From Streptomyces kurssanovii (lineage in GTDB: Bacteria > Actinomycetota > Actinomycetes > Streptomycetales > Streptomycetaceae), in NCBI RefSeq assembly GCF_014649695.1, contig NZ_BMTN01000015.1:62001-126000 (forward strand): a stretch of DNA of 64,000 nucleotides. Reading direction: 5' to 3'. The translations under genes were made by a program, and so were the position numbers. Every line of letters begins with the position of its first letter. Positions within the stretch are counted from its first letter, which is position 1. The notes under the pieces were generated by a model. It ran no database searches, was not told where the DNA came from, and was given only the letters and a program-made list of their open reading frames with translations. Below are positions 1 through 14,472 of the stretch, piece after piece.

Positions 1-1
1 A

Positions 2-397
<396 letters not shown>

Positions 398-485
398 CAC
401 CCCGTACGGCCACCCCTTCGTACGGCGTGCCCTTCCGTGCGCCCGCATGCCTCGCAAACCTCCACAGACCTGGAGAAACCCTCCG

Positions 486-1469
486 ATGATGCGTCACCTC
501 ATCTCGGCCGCCGACCTCACCCGCGACGAAGCCGTCCTCATCCTCGACACCGCGGAGGAGATGGCCCGGGTCGCCGACCGGCCGATCAAGAAGCTTCCCG
601 CCCTGCGCGGCCGTACCGTATGCAACCTCTTCTTCGAGGACTCCACCCGCACCCGGATCTCCTTCGAGGCCGCCGAGAAGCGCCTCTCCGCCGACGTCAT
701 CAACTTCGCGGCCAAGGGCTCATCCGTCTCCAAGGGCGAGTCGCTGAAGGACACGGCCCAGACCCTGGAGGCGATGGGCGTGGACGCCGTCGTCATCCGG
801 CACGGCGCGTCCGGCGCTCCCTACCGGCTCGCCAACTCCGGCTGGATCGACGCCCCCGTCATCAACGCCGGCGACGGCACCCACCAGCACCCGACCCAGG
901 CCCTGCTCGACGCCTTCACCATGCGCCGCCGCCTCGTCGGCAAGGACGACGGGATCGGGCAGGACCTGGCCGGCAGGCGCATCACGATCGTGGGCGACGT
1001 ACTGCACAGCCGGGTCGCCCGCTCCAACGTGGACCTGCTGCACACCCTCGGCGCCGAGGTCACCCTCGTCGCCCCGCCGACCCTGGTGCCGGTCGGCGTG
1101 GAGACCTGGCCCTGCGAGGTCTCCTACGACCTGGACTCGACCCTGACCAAGTCCGATGCGGTGATGATGCTGCGCGTCCAGCGCGAGCGGATGAACGCCG
1201 CGTTCTTCCCGACCGAGCGCGAGTACTCCCGGCGCTACGGCCTGGACGGCGAACGGATGGCGCGGATGCCGGAACACGCGATCGTGATGCACCCCGGGCC
1301 GATGGTCCGCGGCATGGAGATCACCGCCGAGGTCGCCGACTCGCCCCGCTGCACCGTCGTGGAGCAGGTCGCCAACGGCGTGTCGATCCGCATGGCGGTG
1401 CTCTACCTGCTGCTCGGCGGCAACGAGTCCGACGCCCCCACCACGAACACCCGTACCGAGGAGAAGTAA
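486..1469 (+). CDS. pyrB: Aspartate carbamoyltransferase catalytic subunit
   Basis: Condenses carbamoyl phosphate with aspartate, the first committed step of pyrimidine synthesis. The 327-residue product has the carbamoyl-phosphate signature STRTR at residues 53-57, the [10 protein letters not shown] segment in the middle and the aspartate-side motif MHPGPMVRG near the C terminus. Two ATG codons stand next to each other (486 and 489); the first is used here, and the initiation region is preceded only by a weak purine stretch. No pyrI-like regulatory subunit follows, as is normal in actinobacteria, where the product of the next gene, dihydroorotase, may associate with it. The stop lies four bases before pyrC, so the two are cotranscribed. 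Confidence 0.96.
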   Translation: MMRHLISAADLTRDEAVLILDTAEEMARVADRPIKKLPALRGRTVCNLFFEDSTRTRISFEAAEKRLSADVINFAAKGSSVSKGESLKDTAQTLEAMGVDAVVIRHGASGAPYRLANSGWIDAPVINAGDGTHQHPTQALLDAFTMRRRLVGKDDGIGQDLAGRRITIVGDVLHSRVARSNVDLLHTLGAEVTLVAPPTLVPVGVETWPCEVSYDLDSTLTKSDAVMMLRVQRERMNAAFFPTEREYSRRYGLDGERMARMPEHAIVMHPGPMVRGMEITAEVADSPRCTVVEQVANGVSIRMAVLYLLLGGNESDAPTTNTRTEEK

Positions 1470-1473
1470 GACG

Positions 1474-2760
1474 ATGAGCAAGACCCTGATCCGCGGTGCG
1501 AAGGTACTCGGCGGCGAGCCCCAGGACGTACTGATCGACGGCGCGACCGTCGAGCGTGTCGGCACCGGCATCGAGGCCGGGGACGCGACCGTGATCGAGG
1601 CCCAGGGGCAGATCCTGCTGCCGGGCCTGGTCGACCTGCACACCCATCTGCGCGAGCCGGGCCGTGAGGACTCCGAGACGGTCCTCACCGGCACCCGCGC
1701 GGCGGCGAGCGGCGGCTACACGGCCGTGTTCGCCATGGCCAACACCTTCCCCGTCGCCGACACCGCCGGCGTGGTGGAGCAGGTCTACCGGCTCGGCAAG
1801 GAGTCCGGCTACTGCGACGTCCAGCCCATCGGCGCGGTCACCGTCGGCCTCGAGGGCAAGAAGCTCGCCGAGCTCGGCGCCATGCACGAGTCCGCGGCCG
1901 GCGTCACCGTCTTCTCCGACGACGGCAAGTGCGTCGACGACGCCGTGATGATGCGGCGCGCGCTGGAGTACGTGAAGGCCTTCGGCGGCGTCATCGCCCA
2001 GCACGCCCAGGAGCCGCGCCTCACCGAAGGCGCCCAGATGAACGAGGGCATCGTCTCCGCCGAGCTCGGACTCGGCGGCTGGCCGGCCGTCGCGGAGGAG
2101 TCGATCATCGCCCGCGACGTCCTCCTCGCCGAGCACGTCGGCTCCCGTGTCCACATCTGCCACCTCTCCACCGCCGGCTCCGTCGAGATCGTGCGCTGGG
2201 CCAAGTCCCGCGGTATCGACGTCACGGCCGAGGTCACCCCGCACCACCTGCTGCTGACCGACGAGCTGGTCCGCTCGTACAACCCGGTCTACAAGGTCAA
2301 CCCGCCGCTGCGCACCGAGCGCGACGTCATGGCGCTGCGCGAGGCGCTCGCCGACGGCACGATCGACATCGTCGCCACCGACCACGCCCCTCACCCGCAC
2401 GAGGACAAGGACTGCGAGTGGGCCGCCGCCGCCATGGGCATGGTGGGCCTGGAGACCGCGCTGTCCGTCGTCCAGCAGACGATGGTCGAGACGGGACTGC
2501 TCGACTGGGCCGGCGTCGCCGACCGGATGTCCTTCAGGCCCGCCGTCATCGGCGGGGCCAAGGGCCATGGACGGCCCGTCTCGGCTGGTGAGCCCGCGAA
2601 CCTCACCCTGGTCGATCCGGCATACCGTGGAGCGGTGGACCCCGCGGGCTTCGCCTCCCGCAGCCGCAACACCCCGTACGAGGGCCGTGAGCTGCCGGGA
2701 CGCGTCACGCACACCTTCCTGCGGGGCCGGGCAACGGTTGTGGACGGGAAACTGGCGTGA
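1474..2760 (+). CDS. pyrC: Dihydroorotase, class I
   Basis: Cyclises carbamoyl aspartate to dihydroorotate. The 428-residue product has the metal-binding motif [10 protein letters not shown] near residue 53, the class I signature ATDHAPH near residue 305, and the usual amidohydrolase TIM-barrel length. A GAGGAGAAG ribosome-binding stretch sits in the end of pyrB, seven bases before the ATG. The last four bases (GTGA) overlap the start of the next gene, so translation is probably coupled. Its place in the order pyrB-pyrC-membrane protein-carA-carB is the standard Streptomyces operon. Confidence 0.96.
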   Translation: MSKTLIRGAKVLGGEPQDVLIDGATVERVGTGIEAGDATVIEAQGQILLPGLVDLHTHLREPGREDSETVLTGTRAAASGGYTAVFAMANTFPVADTAGVVEQVYRLGKESGYCDVQPIGAVTVGLEGKKLAELGAMHESAAGVTVFSDDGKCVDDAVMMRRALEYVKAFGGVIAQHAQEPRLTEGAQMNEGIVSAELGLGGWPAVAEESIIARDVLLAEHVGSRVHICHLSTAGSVEIVRWAKSRGIDVTAEVTPHHLLLTDELVRSYNPVYKVNPPLRTERDVMALREALADGTIDIVATDHAPHPHEDKDCEWAAAAMGMVGLETALSVVQQTMVETGLLDWAGVADRMSFRPAVIGGAKGHGRPVSAGEPANLTLVDPAYRGAVDPAGFASRSRNTPYEGRELPGRVTHTFLRGRATVVDGKLA

Positions 2761-3323
2761 CACCTGCACTGATGATTCTGGCCGCCGAGCAGAGGTCGGC
2801 GGAGGTGACGGACTGGGCCGCCCGCATCGGCTGGGTCGTCGGGCTGCTGGCCTTCGTCGCCTTCGTCTACTGGCTGATGCGCCAGGGATGGAAGTGGCGC
2901 GGCAGCCTCCAGTCCGACCTGCCGGAGCTGCCCACCGCGCCGGTGGAGCCCGGCGAGGCGAAACTGACGATGACGGGCCGCTACCACGGCTCCACCACCG
3001 CCGGGCAGTGGCTCGACCGGATCGTCGCCCACGGACTCGGCACCCGCAGCCGCGTCGAGCTCACGCTCACCGACGCGGGACTGGCCGTGGTACGTCCCGG
3101 CGCGCAGGACTTCTTCGTACCGGTCCACGCGCTGCGCGAGGCCCGGCTCGACAAGGGCATCGCCGGCAAGGTCCTGGCGGAGGGCGGTCTGCTGATCGTC
3201 ACCTGGGCGCACGGCGACAAGCTGATCGACTCCGGCTTCCGCTCCGACCACGCGGCCGGGCAGAGCGAATGGGTCGACACCCTGACACACATGATCAAGA
3301 CGACGGAAGGCACCGCACGATGA
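2757..3323 (+). CDS. Membrane-anchored PH-like domain protein of the pyr operon
   Basis: A 188-residue protein starting GTG, overlapping pyrC by four bases and carA by four bases (ATGA), so it is locked into the pyrimidine operon by translational coupling. One hydrophobic helix spans about residues 22-42 ([18 protein letters not shown]); the rest is a soluble beta-rich domain of the bacterial PH-like type with no catalytic motif visible. The homologous position in S. coelicolor carries a similar hypothetical protein. Its function is unknown; a membrane scaffold or regulator linked to pyrimidine synthesis is only a guess from position. It is not a truncated transporter, since there is just one membrane segment. 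Confidence 0.85.
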   Translation: MTPALMILAAEQRSAEVTDWAARIGWVVGLLAFVAFVYWLMRQGWKWRGSLQSDLPELPTAPVEPGEAKLTMTGRYHGSTTAGQWLDRIVAHGLGTRSRVELTLTDAGLAVVRPGAQDFFVPVHALREARLDKGIAGKVLAEGGLLIVTWAHGDKLIDSGFRSDHAAGQSEWVDTLTHMIKTTEGTAR

Positions 3324-4463
3324 CGACCTCCACCCGGGGAGCCGCCAACGCTCCCGCCGTACTCGTCCTGGAGGACGGCCGCACCTTCCGCGGCCGTGCC
3401 TACGGGGCCGTGGGGGAGACCTTCGGCGAGGCGGTGTTCAACACCGGCATGACGGGCTACCAGGAGACGCTGACGGACCCGTCGTACCACCGCCAGGTCG
3501 TGGTCATGACCGCGCCGCACGTCGGCAACACCGGCGTGAACGACGAGGACGACGAGTCGAAGAAGATCTGGGTCGCCGGCTATGTCGTGCGCGACCCCGC
3601 CCGTATCCCCTCGAACTGGCGCTCCCGCCGCACGCTCGACGACGAACTGCGGGCCCAGGGCGTCGTCGGCATCAGCGGCATCGACACCCGCGCCCTCACC
3701 CGCCATCTGCGTGAGCGCGGCGCGATGCGCGTCGGCATCTTCTCCGGTGACGCCCTCGCGGACGAGGCGACGCTGCTCGCCCGCGTCCTGGAAGCGCCCG
3801 AGATGAAGGGCGCCGACCTGTCCGCGGAGGTCGCCACCACCGAGGCCTACGTCGTGCCGGCGATCGGTGAGAAGAAGTTCACCGTCGCCGCGCTCGACCT
3901 GGGCATCAAGGGCATGACGCCGCACCGCATGGCGGAGCGCGGCATAGAGGTCCACGTCCTGCCCGGCACGGCCACCGTGGAGGACGTCTACGCCGTCGCC
4001 CCTGACGGTGTCTTCCTCTCCAACGGCCCCGGTGACCCGGCCACCGCCGACCTCACCGTCATCCGGTCGGTCCTGGAGCGCAGGACGCCGCTGTTCGGCA
4101 TCTGCTTCGGCAACCAGCTCCTCGGCCGCGCGCTCGGCTTCGGCACCTACAAGCTGAAGTACGGCCACCGCGGCATCAACCAGCCCGTGCAGGACCGCAC
4201 GACCGGCAAGGTCGAGGTCACCGCGCACAACCACGGATTCGCCGTCGAGGCCCCCCTCGACAAGGTCTCCGACACGCCCTACGGACGCGCTGAGGTCTCC
4301 CACGTCTGCCTCAACGACAACGTCGTGGAGGGGCTGAGGCTGCTCGACCAGCCGGCCTTCAGCGTCCAGTACCACCCCGAGGCGGCCGCCGGCCCGCACG
4401 ACGCCGCGTACCTCTTCGACCGCTTCACGTCTTTGATGAGCACCGCCCAGATGGAGGCCGAGC

Positions 4464-4471
<8 letters not shown>
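3320..4471 (+). CDS. carA: Carbamoyl-phosphate synthase small (glutaminase) subunit
   Basis: Hydrolyses glutamine and passes ammonia to CarB to make carbamoyl phosphate for pyrimidines and arginine. The 383-residue product has an N-terminal CarA domain ([14 protein letters not shown] near residue 43) and a C-terminal class I glutamine amidotransferase domain, with the nucleophile Cys in [11 protein letters not shown] and the His-Glu pair in [12 protein letters not shown]. The ATG at 3320 overlaps the preceding stop (ATGA), which fixes the start. The end overlaps carB by eight bases. Confidence 0.97.
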
Positions 4472-7772
<3,301 letters not shown>

Positions 7773-7779
7773 CAACGAC

Positions 7780-7809
7780 GAGGGGGACACCGGAAACGGT
7801 GTCCCCCTC
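7780..7809 (+). terminator. Hairpin between carB and pyrD
   Basis: A perfect 13-bp inverted repeat (arms 7780-7792 and 7797-7809, GAGGGGGACACCG in the left arm) closes on a GAAA tetraloop of the very stable GNRA class. No T-tract follows, as is usual for Streptomyces terminators. It sits inside an otherwise tightly coupled operon, so it may be a partial terminator, a processing site or a 3'-end stabiliser for the pyrR-carB message. Confidence 0.8.
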
Positions 7810-7830
7810 CTCATGAGGACACCACTACCC

Positions 7831-8936
<1,106 letters not shown>

Positions 8937-8940
<4 letters not shown>

Positions 8941-9779
8941 CCCTCCCGGAAACCTTCGGCGCACGGCTGCGCCACGCCATGGACACCCGCGGCCCGCTGT
9001 GCGTCGGCATCGACCCGCACGCCTCGCTGCTCACCGCGTGGGGACTGAACGACGACGTCAACGGCCTCGAACGGTTCACCCGCACGACGGTCGAGGCGCT
9101 GGCCGACCGGGTCGCCGTCCTCAAGCCGCAGTCCGCGTTCTTCGAGCGCTTCGGCTCGCGCGGCATCGCCGTGCTGGAGAAGGCCGTGGCGGAGGCGCGC
9201 GCCGCCGGTGCGCTGGTGCTGATGGACGCCAAGCGGGGCGACATCGGCTCGACCATGGGCGCGTACGCGGAGACCTACCTCCGCAAGGACTCCCCGCTGT
9301 TCTCCGACGCTGTCACCGTCTCCCCGTACCTGGGCTTCGGATCGCTGCGCCCGGCCCTGGACCAGGCCGTGCTGAGCGGCTGCGGCGTCTTCGTCCTGGC
9401 GCTCACCTCCAACCCGGAGGGCGCGGAGGTGCAGCGCTCGACCGCGGCCGGCGGGAAGTCGCTGGCCCAGGTGATGCTCGACCACATGGCCGCGGAGAAC
9501 GCCGGTGCGCAGCCCCTCGGACCGGTCGGCGCGGTCGTGGGCGCGACGCTCGGCGACGCGGGCGTGGACCTCGACATCAACGGGCCGCTGCTGGCGCCCG
9601 GCATCGGCGCCCAGGGCGCGACACCGGCCGACCTTCCCGGGGTCTTCGGCGCGGCCGTGCGCAATGTGGTGCCGAGCGTGAGCCGTGGTGTCCTTCGGCA
9701 CGGACCGGACGTGCGGGGGCTGCGCGACGCGGCCGCGCGGTTCGCCGACGAGATCCGCGCGGCGGTCGCCTCGGTGTGA
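8937..9779 (+). CDS. pyrF: Orotidine 5'-phosphate decarboxylase, group 2
   Basis: Decarboxylates OMP to UMP, the last step of the pathway. The 280-residue product carries the catalytic DAKRGDIGST at residues 97-106, the longer group 2 form typical of actinobacteria, and an ITPG-like C-terminal phosphate-binding area (LAPGIGAQG). It starts within the pyrD stop codon (ATGA), so it is translationally coupled, and closes the operon. Confidence 0.96.
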
Positions 9780-9984
9780 CGGCCGCCGGTGCGCCCGCCG
9801 CGGAAGCTCTCCGTGCATACGGCGTCGGCTCTGCGTAACGCCGTCACCAGCGGCGGACGCGCGGAAGGGGGCCTTCAGGGCCGTCGGTGACCCCTCGCGG
9901 GGCGGCCCAGGAGCGGTGGCAGGGAGCAGCCGGAAGATTCTTTGACGGTTTCTTCACGCAAATCCCGGTTGTTTTGCCCGAATT

Positions 9985-10016
9985 GTCCTGGTCGGTCGAT
10001 GCTGACCAGGACTTTT
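9985..10016 (+). terminator. Probable rho-independent terminator of the pyr operon
   Basis: The arms GTCCTGGTC (9985-9993) and GACCAGGAC (10004-10012) form a 9-bp stem with a 10-base loop and are followed by TTTTCGTCTGTT, which is unusually close to a classical intrinsic terminator for this genome. It lies 205 bases after pyrF and before the mihF promoter. Confidence 0.7.
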
Positions 10017-10099
10017 CGTCTGTTCTCGCTGACTGGAGCGGCCATGGCCGCTAGTCTCCGTCGAAGAGAACGTGCAGGGCAGAAGCGCTGCGTTGCTCG

Positions 10100-10129
10100 T
10101 TGCTCCCCCTGGTGTGGGGCGACTAGGTT
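10100..10129 (+). promoter_or_regulatory. Probable mihF promoter
   Basis: TTGCTC at 10100-10105 and TAGGTT at 10124-10129 are separated by 18 bases, a good match to the housekeeping TTGNNN/TANNNT pattern. It would start transcription about 40 bases before the mihF GTG. Confidence 0.55.
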
Positions 10130-10176
10130 CCTCACCGGTCCGTATCCGACAGTTCGACATCCGAGGTGACGTAGGC

Positions 10177-10500
10177 GTGGCTCTTCCGCCCCTTACCCCT
10201 GAACAGCGCGCAGCCGCGCTCGAAAAGGCCGCCGCGGCTCGCCGGGAGCGGGCCGAGGTCAAGAATCGACTCAAGCACTCCGGCGCCTCCCTCCACGAGG
10301 TCATCAAGCAGGGCCAGGAGAACGACGTCATCGGCAAGATGAAGGTCTCCGCCCTCCTCGAGTCCCTGCCGGGCGTGGGCAAGGTCCGCGCCAAGCAGAT
10401 CATGGAGAGGCTCGGCATCTCCGAGAGCCGCCGGGTCCGTGGTCTCGGCTCCAACCAGATCGCCTCCCTCGAGCGCGAGTTCGGCGGCGGCGCCGCCTGA
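10177..10500 (+). CDS. mihF: Actinobacterial integration host factor (sIHF/mIHF)
   Basis: A 107-residue basic nucleoid protein, the same length as S. coelicolor sIHF. It binds DNA without sequence specificity, alters supercoiling and influences development and antibiotic production. Visible features are a long basic alpha-helical N terminus (LEKAAAARRERAEVKNRLK), then a helix-two-turn-helix-like region containing LLESLPGVGKVRAKQIMERL, the hairpin that contacts the backbone. It is not related in sequence to proteobacterial IHF. The GTG at 10177 follows GAGGTGA at 10163-10169; the longer upstream extension of the frame has no family match. Confidence 0.95.
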   Translation: MALPPLTPEQRAAALEKAAAARRERAEVKNRLKHSGASLHEVIKQGQENDVIGKMKVSALLESLPGVGKVRAKQIMERLGISESRRVRGLGSNQIASLEREFGGGAA

Positions 10501-10539
10501 CGTTCCCGGGCACTCCCGGGAGGCTGGAATAATCGCTGC

Positions 10540-11103
10540 ATGGCAGCAGAGGTACGTCCGCGGCTGACCGTGCTCTCCGGCCCCTCAGGGGTCGGCAAGA
10601 GCACGGTCGTCGCTCATATGCGCAAGGTCCACCCCGAGGTCTGGCTCTCGGTGTCGGCAACCACCAGGAAGCCGCGTCCCGGCGAGAAGCACGGCGTCCA
10701 GTACTTCTTCGTCAGTGACGAGGAGTTCGACAAGCTGATCGCCAACGGCGAGCTGCTGGAGTGGGCCGAGTTCGCGGGCAACCGCTACGGCACGCCCCGT
10801 CGCGCGGTCCTCGACCGCCTGGAGGCGGGCGAGCCGGTGCTGCTGGAGATCGATCTCCAGGGCGCCCGGCAGGTGAAGGAGTCCATGCCGGATTCCCGGC
10901 TGGTCTTCCTCGCCCCGCCGAGCTGGGAGGAGTTGGTCCGCCGCCTCACCGGGCGCGGCACCGAGTCCCCCGAGGTCATCGAGCGTCGGCTGACGGTCGC
11001 CAAGGTGGAGCTGGCGGCCGAGTCGGAGTTCGACACCACCCTGGTCAACACCTCCGTCGAGGACGTGGCCCGTGAGCTGCTAGCCTTGATGGCAGTTGTT
11101 TGA
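10540..11103 (+). CDS. gmk: Guanylate kinase
   Basis: Phosphorylates GMP to GDP with ATP. The 187-residue product has the P-loop GPSGVGKST at residues 14-22 and the GMP-binding [11 protein letters not shown] segment shortly after. It stands between mihF and rpoZ, the conserved actinobacterial order, and probably shares their transcript. The start ATG at 10540 is the only one giving the family length. Confidence 0.97.
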   Translation: MAAEVRPRLTVLSGPSGVGKSTVVAHMRKVHPEVWLSVSATTRKPRPGEKHGVQYFFVSDEEFDKLIANGELLEWAEFAGNRYGTPRRAVLDRLEAGEPVLLEIDLQGARQVKESMPDSRLVFLAPPSWEELVRRLTGRGTESPEVIERRLTVAKVELAAESEFDTTLVNTSVEDVARELLALMAVV

Positions 11104-11145
11104 TCTTTTGTCCGATCTTTCTGCAAGTTCTTCGGAAGGCATAGC

Positions 11146-11418
11146 GTGTCCTCTTCCATCACCGCGCCCGAGGGCATCATCAACCCTCCGATCGACGAGC
11201 TGCTCGAGGCGACCGACTCGAAGTACAGCCTCGTGATCTACGCCGCCAAGCGCGCGCGTCAGATCAACGCGTACTACTCGCAGCTCGGTGAGGGCCTGCT
11301 CGAGTACGTCGGGCCGCTCGTGGACACCCACGTCCACGAGAAGCCGCTCTCGATCGCCCTGCGTGAGATCAACGCGGGTCTGCTGACCTCCGAGGCCATC
11401 GAGGGCCCGGCCCAGTAA
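11146..11418 (+). CDS. rpoZ: RNA polymerase omega subunit
   Basis: A 90-residue protein with the omega signature of the first helix ([20 protein letters not shown]) and the RARQIN segment that clamps the beta' C terminus. It promotes RNA polymerase assembly and in Streptomyces its loss affects sigma use and differentiation. It starts GTG 42 bases after gmk. A 16-bp perfect hairpin follows 17 bases after the stop. Confidence 0.96.
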   Translation: MSSSITAPEGIINPPIDELLEATDSKYSLVIYAAKRARQINAYYSQLGEGLLEYVGPLVDTHVHEKPLSIALREINAGLLTSEAIEGPAQ

Positions 11419-11434
11419 GCGCGGCAAGCTTTTT

Positions 11435-11469
11435 CCACAGGCCCGGCGGACTGTCCGCCGGGCCTGTGG
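11435..11469 (+). terminator. Hairpin terminator after rpoZ
   Basis: Perfect 16-bp inverted repeat, arms 11435-11450 and 11454-11469, with a three-base loop (CTG). The left arm is preceded by TTTT. It separates the mihF-gmk-rpoZ group from coaBC. Confidence 0.8.
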
Positions 11470-11580
11470 TGTGCATCGAGGGTGGTGCGAGACGCTCGTC
11501 CATGAGTGATGCAGCATGAGGACGTAAGGATCCGGGCCCGACCAACGACCGGTGGGCACCAGTGGAGGGCGGGAGACGCG

Positions 11581-12816
11581 GTGGTGGACTCAGTGGACGG
11601 CTCGGTGGACGCGGTGGTCAGGCCGAAGGTGGTTCTGGGCGTGAGCGGGGGCATCGCCGCCTACAAGGCGTGCGAGCTGCTGCGCAGGCTCACGGAATCC
11701 GGCCACGAGGTCCGGGTCGTGCCGACCGCGTCGGCACTGCGGTTCGTCGGCGCGCCGACCTGGTCCGCGCTCTCCGGACAGCCCGTCAACACCGACGTCT
11801 GGTCGGACGTCCACGAGGTCCCGCACGTACGCATCGGCCAGCACGCCGACCTCGTCGTCGTCGCGCCGGCCACCGCGGACATGCTCGCCAAGGCCGCCCA
11901 CGGCCTCGCCGACGACCTCCTCACCAACACCCTCCTCACCGCCCGCTGTCCGGTCGTCTTCGCCCCTGCGATGCACACCGAGATGTGGGAGCACCCCGCC
12001 ACCCAGGAGAACGTCGCCACCCTGCGCCGCCGCGGCGCCGTCGTGATCGAGCCCGCCGTGGGCCGGCTCACCGGCGTCGACACCGGCAAGGGCCGGCTGC
12101 CCGACCCGGGCGAGATCTTCGAGATCTGCCGCCGCGTCCTCGCCCGTGGGGTCGAGGCGCCCGACCTGGCCGGCCGCCATGTCGTCGTCAGCGCGGGCGG
12201 CACCCGCGAACCCCTCGACCCGGTCCGCTACCTCGGCAACCGTTCCTCCGGCAAGCAGGGGTACGCGCTCGCACGCACCGCGGCCGCCCGCGGCGCCCGC
12301 GTCACCCTCGTCGAGGCGAACACCGGGATGCCGGACCCGGCAGGCGTCGACGTCGTCCACGTCGGCACGGCGGTGCAGCTGCGCGAGGCCGTGCTCAAGG
12401 CGGCCGCGGACGCCGACGCCGTCGTCATGGCGGCGGCCGTCGCGGACTTCCGCCCCGCCGCGTACGCCGAGGGGAAGATCAAGAAGAAGGACGGCGTGGA
12501 GGCCCCCGTCGTCACGCTGGTACGCAACCCCGACATCCTCGCCGAGATCTCCGCGGACCGGGCCCGCCCCGGCCAGGTGATCGTCGGTTTCGCCGCGGAG
12601 ACCGACGACGTACTGGCCAACGGCCGCGACAAGCTGCGCCGCAAGGGCTGTGACCTCCTCGTCGTCAACGAGGTGGGCGAGCACAGGACGTTCGGCGCGG
12701 AGGTCAACGAGGCCGTCGTGCTGTCCGCGGACGGCGGCGAGACGCCGGTGCCGCACGGCCCCAAGGAAGCCCTCGCCGACACGGTCTGGGACCTCGTCGT
12801 GCCCCGGCTCGCCTGA
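11581..12816 (+). CDS. coaBC: Bifunctional phosphopantothenoylcysteine synthetase / decarboxylase
   Basis: Joins cysteine to 4'-phosphopantothenate (CoaB) and decarboxylates the product (CoaC) on the way to coenzyme A. The N-terminal flavodoxin-like CoaC half has GVSGGIAAYK near residues 20-29 and the VAPATADMLAK region; the C-terminal CoaB half starts at VVVSAGGTREPLDPVR and has the SSGKQGYALA nucleotide site. The start is uncertain: GTG at 11581 or 11584 follows GGAGGGCGGGAGA at a proper distance, whereas ATG codons at 11506-11509 would add 25 residues with no family counterpart. About 410 residues is the usual length. Confidence 0.94.
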   Translation: MVDSVDGSVDAVVRPKVVLGVSGGIAAYKACELLRRLTESGHEVRVVPTASALRFVGAPTWSALSGQPVNTDVWSDVHEVPHVRIGQHADLVVVAPATADMLAKAAHGLADDLLTNTLLTARCPVVFAPAMHTEMWEHPATQENVATLRRRGAVVIEPAVGRLTGVDTGKGRLPDPGEIFEICRRVLARGVEAPDLAGRHVVVSAGGTREPLDPVRYLGNRSSGKQGYALARTAAARGARVTLVEANTGMPDPAGVDVVHVGTAVQLREAVLKAAADADAVVMAAAVADFRPAAYAEGKIKKKDGVEAPVVTLVRNPDILAEISADRARPGQVIVGFAAETDDVLANGRDKLRRKGCDLLVVNEVGEHRTFGAEVNEAVVLSADGGETPVPHGPKEALADTVWDLVVPRLA

Positions 12817-12996
12817 GGTCTCTCCCGCGCTCTCCCGCAGGTGTCGCGAGGCTCCCTTTGAACACCGGGCGGCACCGGCGCGACGTGCCGACCACGGAAA
12901 CCCGTGAAATGTGGCGAATCGCTCACCACCAGGCGCTATCGTCGTACCGTCTCGGCCGTGGCCCCAGGTCAGCGGACTCCCAGCCTGCGAGACGGG

Positions 12997-13027
12997 TTGT
13001 CCGGTCCCGGAGCGCGACCGATAAACT
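12997..13027 (+). promoter_or_regulatory. Probable metK promoter
   Basis: TTGTCC at 12997-13002 and TAAACT at 13022-13027 are 19 bases apart, placing a transcript start about 75 bases before the metK GTG. No SAM riboswitch pattern was recognised in the short leader. Confidence 0.45.
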
Positions 13028-13108
13028 GGTCGCGGAACGTCGCGGGGCGCAGCCCCCTGCCGGTCCGTCAATGATCAGCCAGCAGCCGCTGCAACCCCAG
13101 GGAGCGAT

Positions 13109-14317
13109 GTGTCCCGCCGTCTCTTCACCTCGGAGTCCGTGACCGAGGGTCACCCCGACAAGATCGCCGACCAGATCAGCGACACGATTCTCGACGCCCT
13201 CCTGCGGGAGGACCCCACTTCCCGGGTAGCCGTGGAGACCTTGATCACCACCGGCCTCGTGCACGTCGCCGGTGAAGTGACCACCAAGGCTTACGCCGAC
13301 ATCCCCACGCTCGTGCGCAGCAAGATCCTGGAGATCGGCTACGACTCCTCGAAGAAGGGCTTCGACGGGGCGTCCTGCGGCGTCTCGGTCTCCATCGGCG
13401 CACAGTCCCCGGACATCGCGCAGGGCGTCGACACCGCGTACGAGAAGCGCGTCGAGGGCGACGAGGACGAGCTCGACAAGCAGGGCGCCGGCGACCAGGG
13501 CCTGATGTTCGGCTACGCCTGCGACGAGACGCCCGAGCTGATGCCGCTGCCGATCCACCTGGCGCACCGGCTCTCCCGCCGTCTGTCCGAGGTCCGCAAG
13601 AACGGCACCATCCCCTACCTGCGCCCGGACGGGAAGACCCAGGTCACCATCGAGTACGACGGCGACAAGGCCGTCCGCCTCGACACCGTGGTGGTCTCCT
13701 CGCAGCACGCCTCCGACATCGACCTGGACTCGCTGCTCGCGCCGGACATCCGTGAGTTCGTCGTCGAGCACGTCCTGAAGCAGCTCGTCGAGGACGGCAT
13801 CAAGCTCGACACCGACGGCTACCGCCTCCTGGTGAACCCGACCGGCCGCTTCGAGATCGGCGGCCCGATGGGCGACGCCGGACTCACCGGCCGCAAGATC
13901 ATCATCGACACGTACGGCGGCATGGCCCGCCACGGCGGCGGCGCGTTCTCCGGCAAGGACCCGTCCAAGGTCGACCGCTCCGCCGCGTACGCGATGCGCT
14001 GGGTCGCCAAGAACGTCGTCGCCGCGGGCCTCGCCGCCCGCTGCGAGGTCCAAGTCGCGTACGCCATCGGCAAGGCCGAGCCCGTGGGCCTGTTCGTCGA
14101 GACGTTCGGCACCGCGACGGTCGACGTCGAGCAGATCGAGCAGGCCATCGGCGCGGTCTTCGACCTCCGGCCGGCCGCGATCATCCGCGACCTCGACCTG
14201 CTGCGCCCGATCTACGCGCAGACCGCGGCGTACGGCCACTTCGGCCGGGAGCTGCCCGACTTCACGTGGGAGCGCACGGACCGCGTGGACGCGCTGCGCA
14301 CGGCGGCGGGTCTGTAA
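13109..14317 (+). CDS. metK: S-adenosylmethionine synthetase
   Basis: Makes SAM from methionine and ATP; in Streptomyces SAM level also affects secondary metabolism. The 402-residue product has all diagnostic motifs: GHPDK at residues 14-18, the hexapeptide-like GAGDQG near residue 130, and the P-loop-like GGGAFSGKD near residue 272. The GTG at 13109 has GGAG four bases before it. It stands alone between coaBC and priA, with a hairpin after it, and has its own probable promoter. Confidence 0.97.
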   Translation: MSRRLFTSESVTEGHPDKIADQISDTILDALLREDPTSRVAVETLITTGLVHVAGEVTTKAYADIPTLVRSKILEIGYDSSKKGFDGASCGVSVSIGAQSPDIAQGVDTAYEKRVEGDEDELDKQGAGDQGLMFGYACDETPELMPLPIHLAHRLSRRLSEVRKNGTIPYLRPDGKTQVTIEYDGDKAVRLDTVVVSSQHASDIDLDSLLAPDIREFVVEHVLKQLVEDGIKLDTDGYRLLVNPTGRFEIGGPMGDAGLTGRKIIIDTYGGMARHGGGAFSGKDPSKVDRSAAYAMRWVAKNVVAAGLAARCEVQVAYAIGKAEPVGLFVETFGTATVDVEQIEQAIGAVFDLRPAAIIRDLDLLRPIYAQTAAYGHFGRELPDFTWERTDRVDALRTAAGL

Positions 14318-14363
14318 CCCACCGCGCACCCAGCTCGACGAAGGGCCGTACACGGCTCCATGA

Positions 14364-14395
14364 AGGGCCCCGGACCGTTCTCGGTCCGGGGCCCT
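14364..14395 (+). terminator. Hairpin terminator after metK
   Basis: Perfect 14-bp stem (AGGGCCCCGGACCG in the left arm, 14364-14377; right arm 14382-14395) with a TTCT tetraloop, 46 bases after metK and upstream of priA. Confidence 0.8.
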
Positions 14396-14472
14396 CTCGT
14401 GCGTCGCGTGGACAGGTTCCGGACAGGTGCCGGGCGCGCGGCGCTGTCAGTGGTCTCTGGCAGGATTTGGCT

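Larger units (their letters stand above)
9780..10176 (+). other. pyrF-mihF intergenic region
   Basis: 397 bases without a convincing gene. The centre (about 9930-10030) is much more AT-rich than the surroundings. It holds a hairpin followed by four T residues near 10000 and a promoter-like pair near 10100-10129, listed separately; nothing else was recognised. Confidence 0.7.

Noticed and set aside
7813-7830. Upstream ATG as start of pyrD
   Set aside because: It directly follows the hairpin and lacks a ribosome-binding site, while the ATG at 7831 has GAGGA at good spacing and begins the conserved membrane segment.
9942-9970. TTGACG as part of a promoter after pyrF
   Set aside because: No TANNNT sequence lies 16-19 bases further on.
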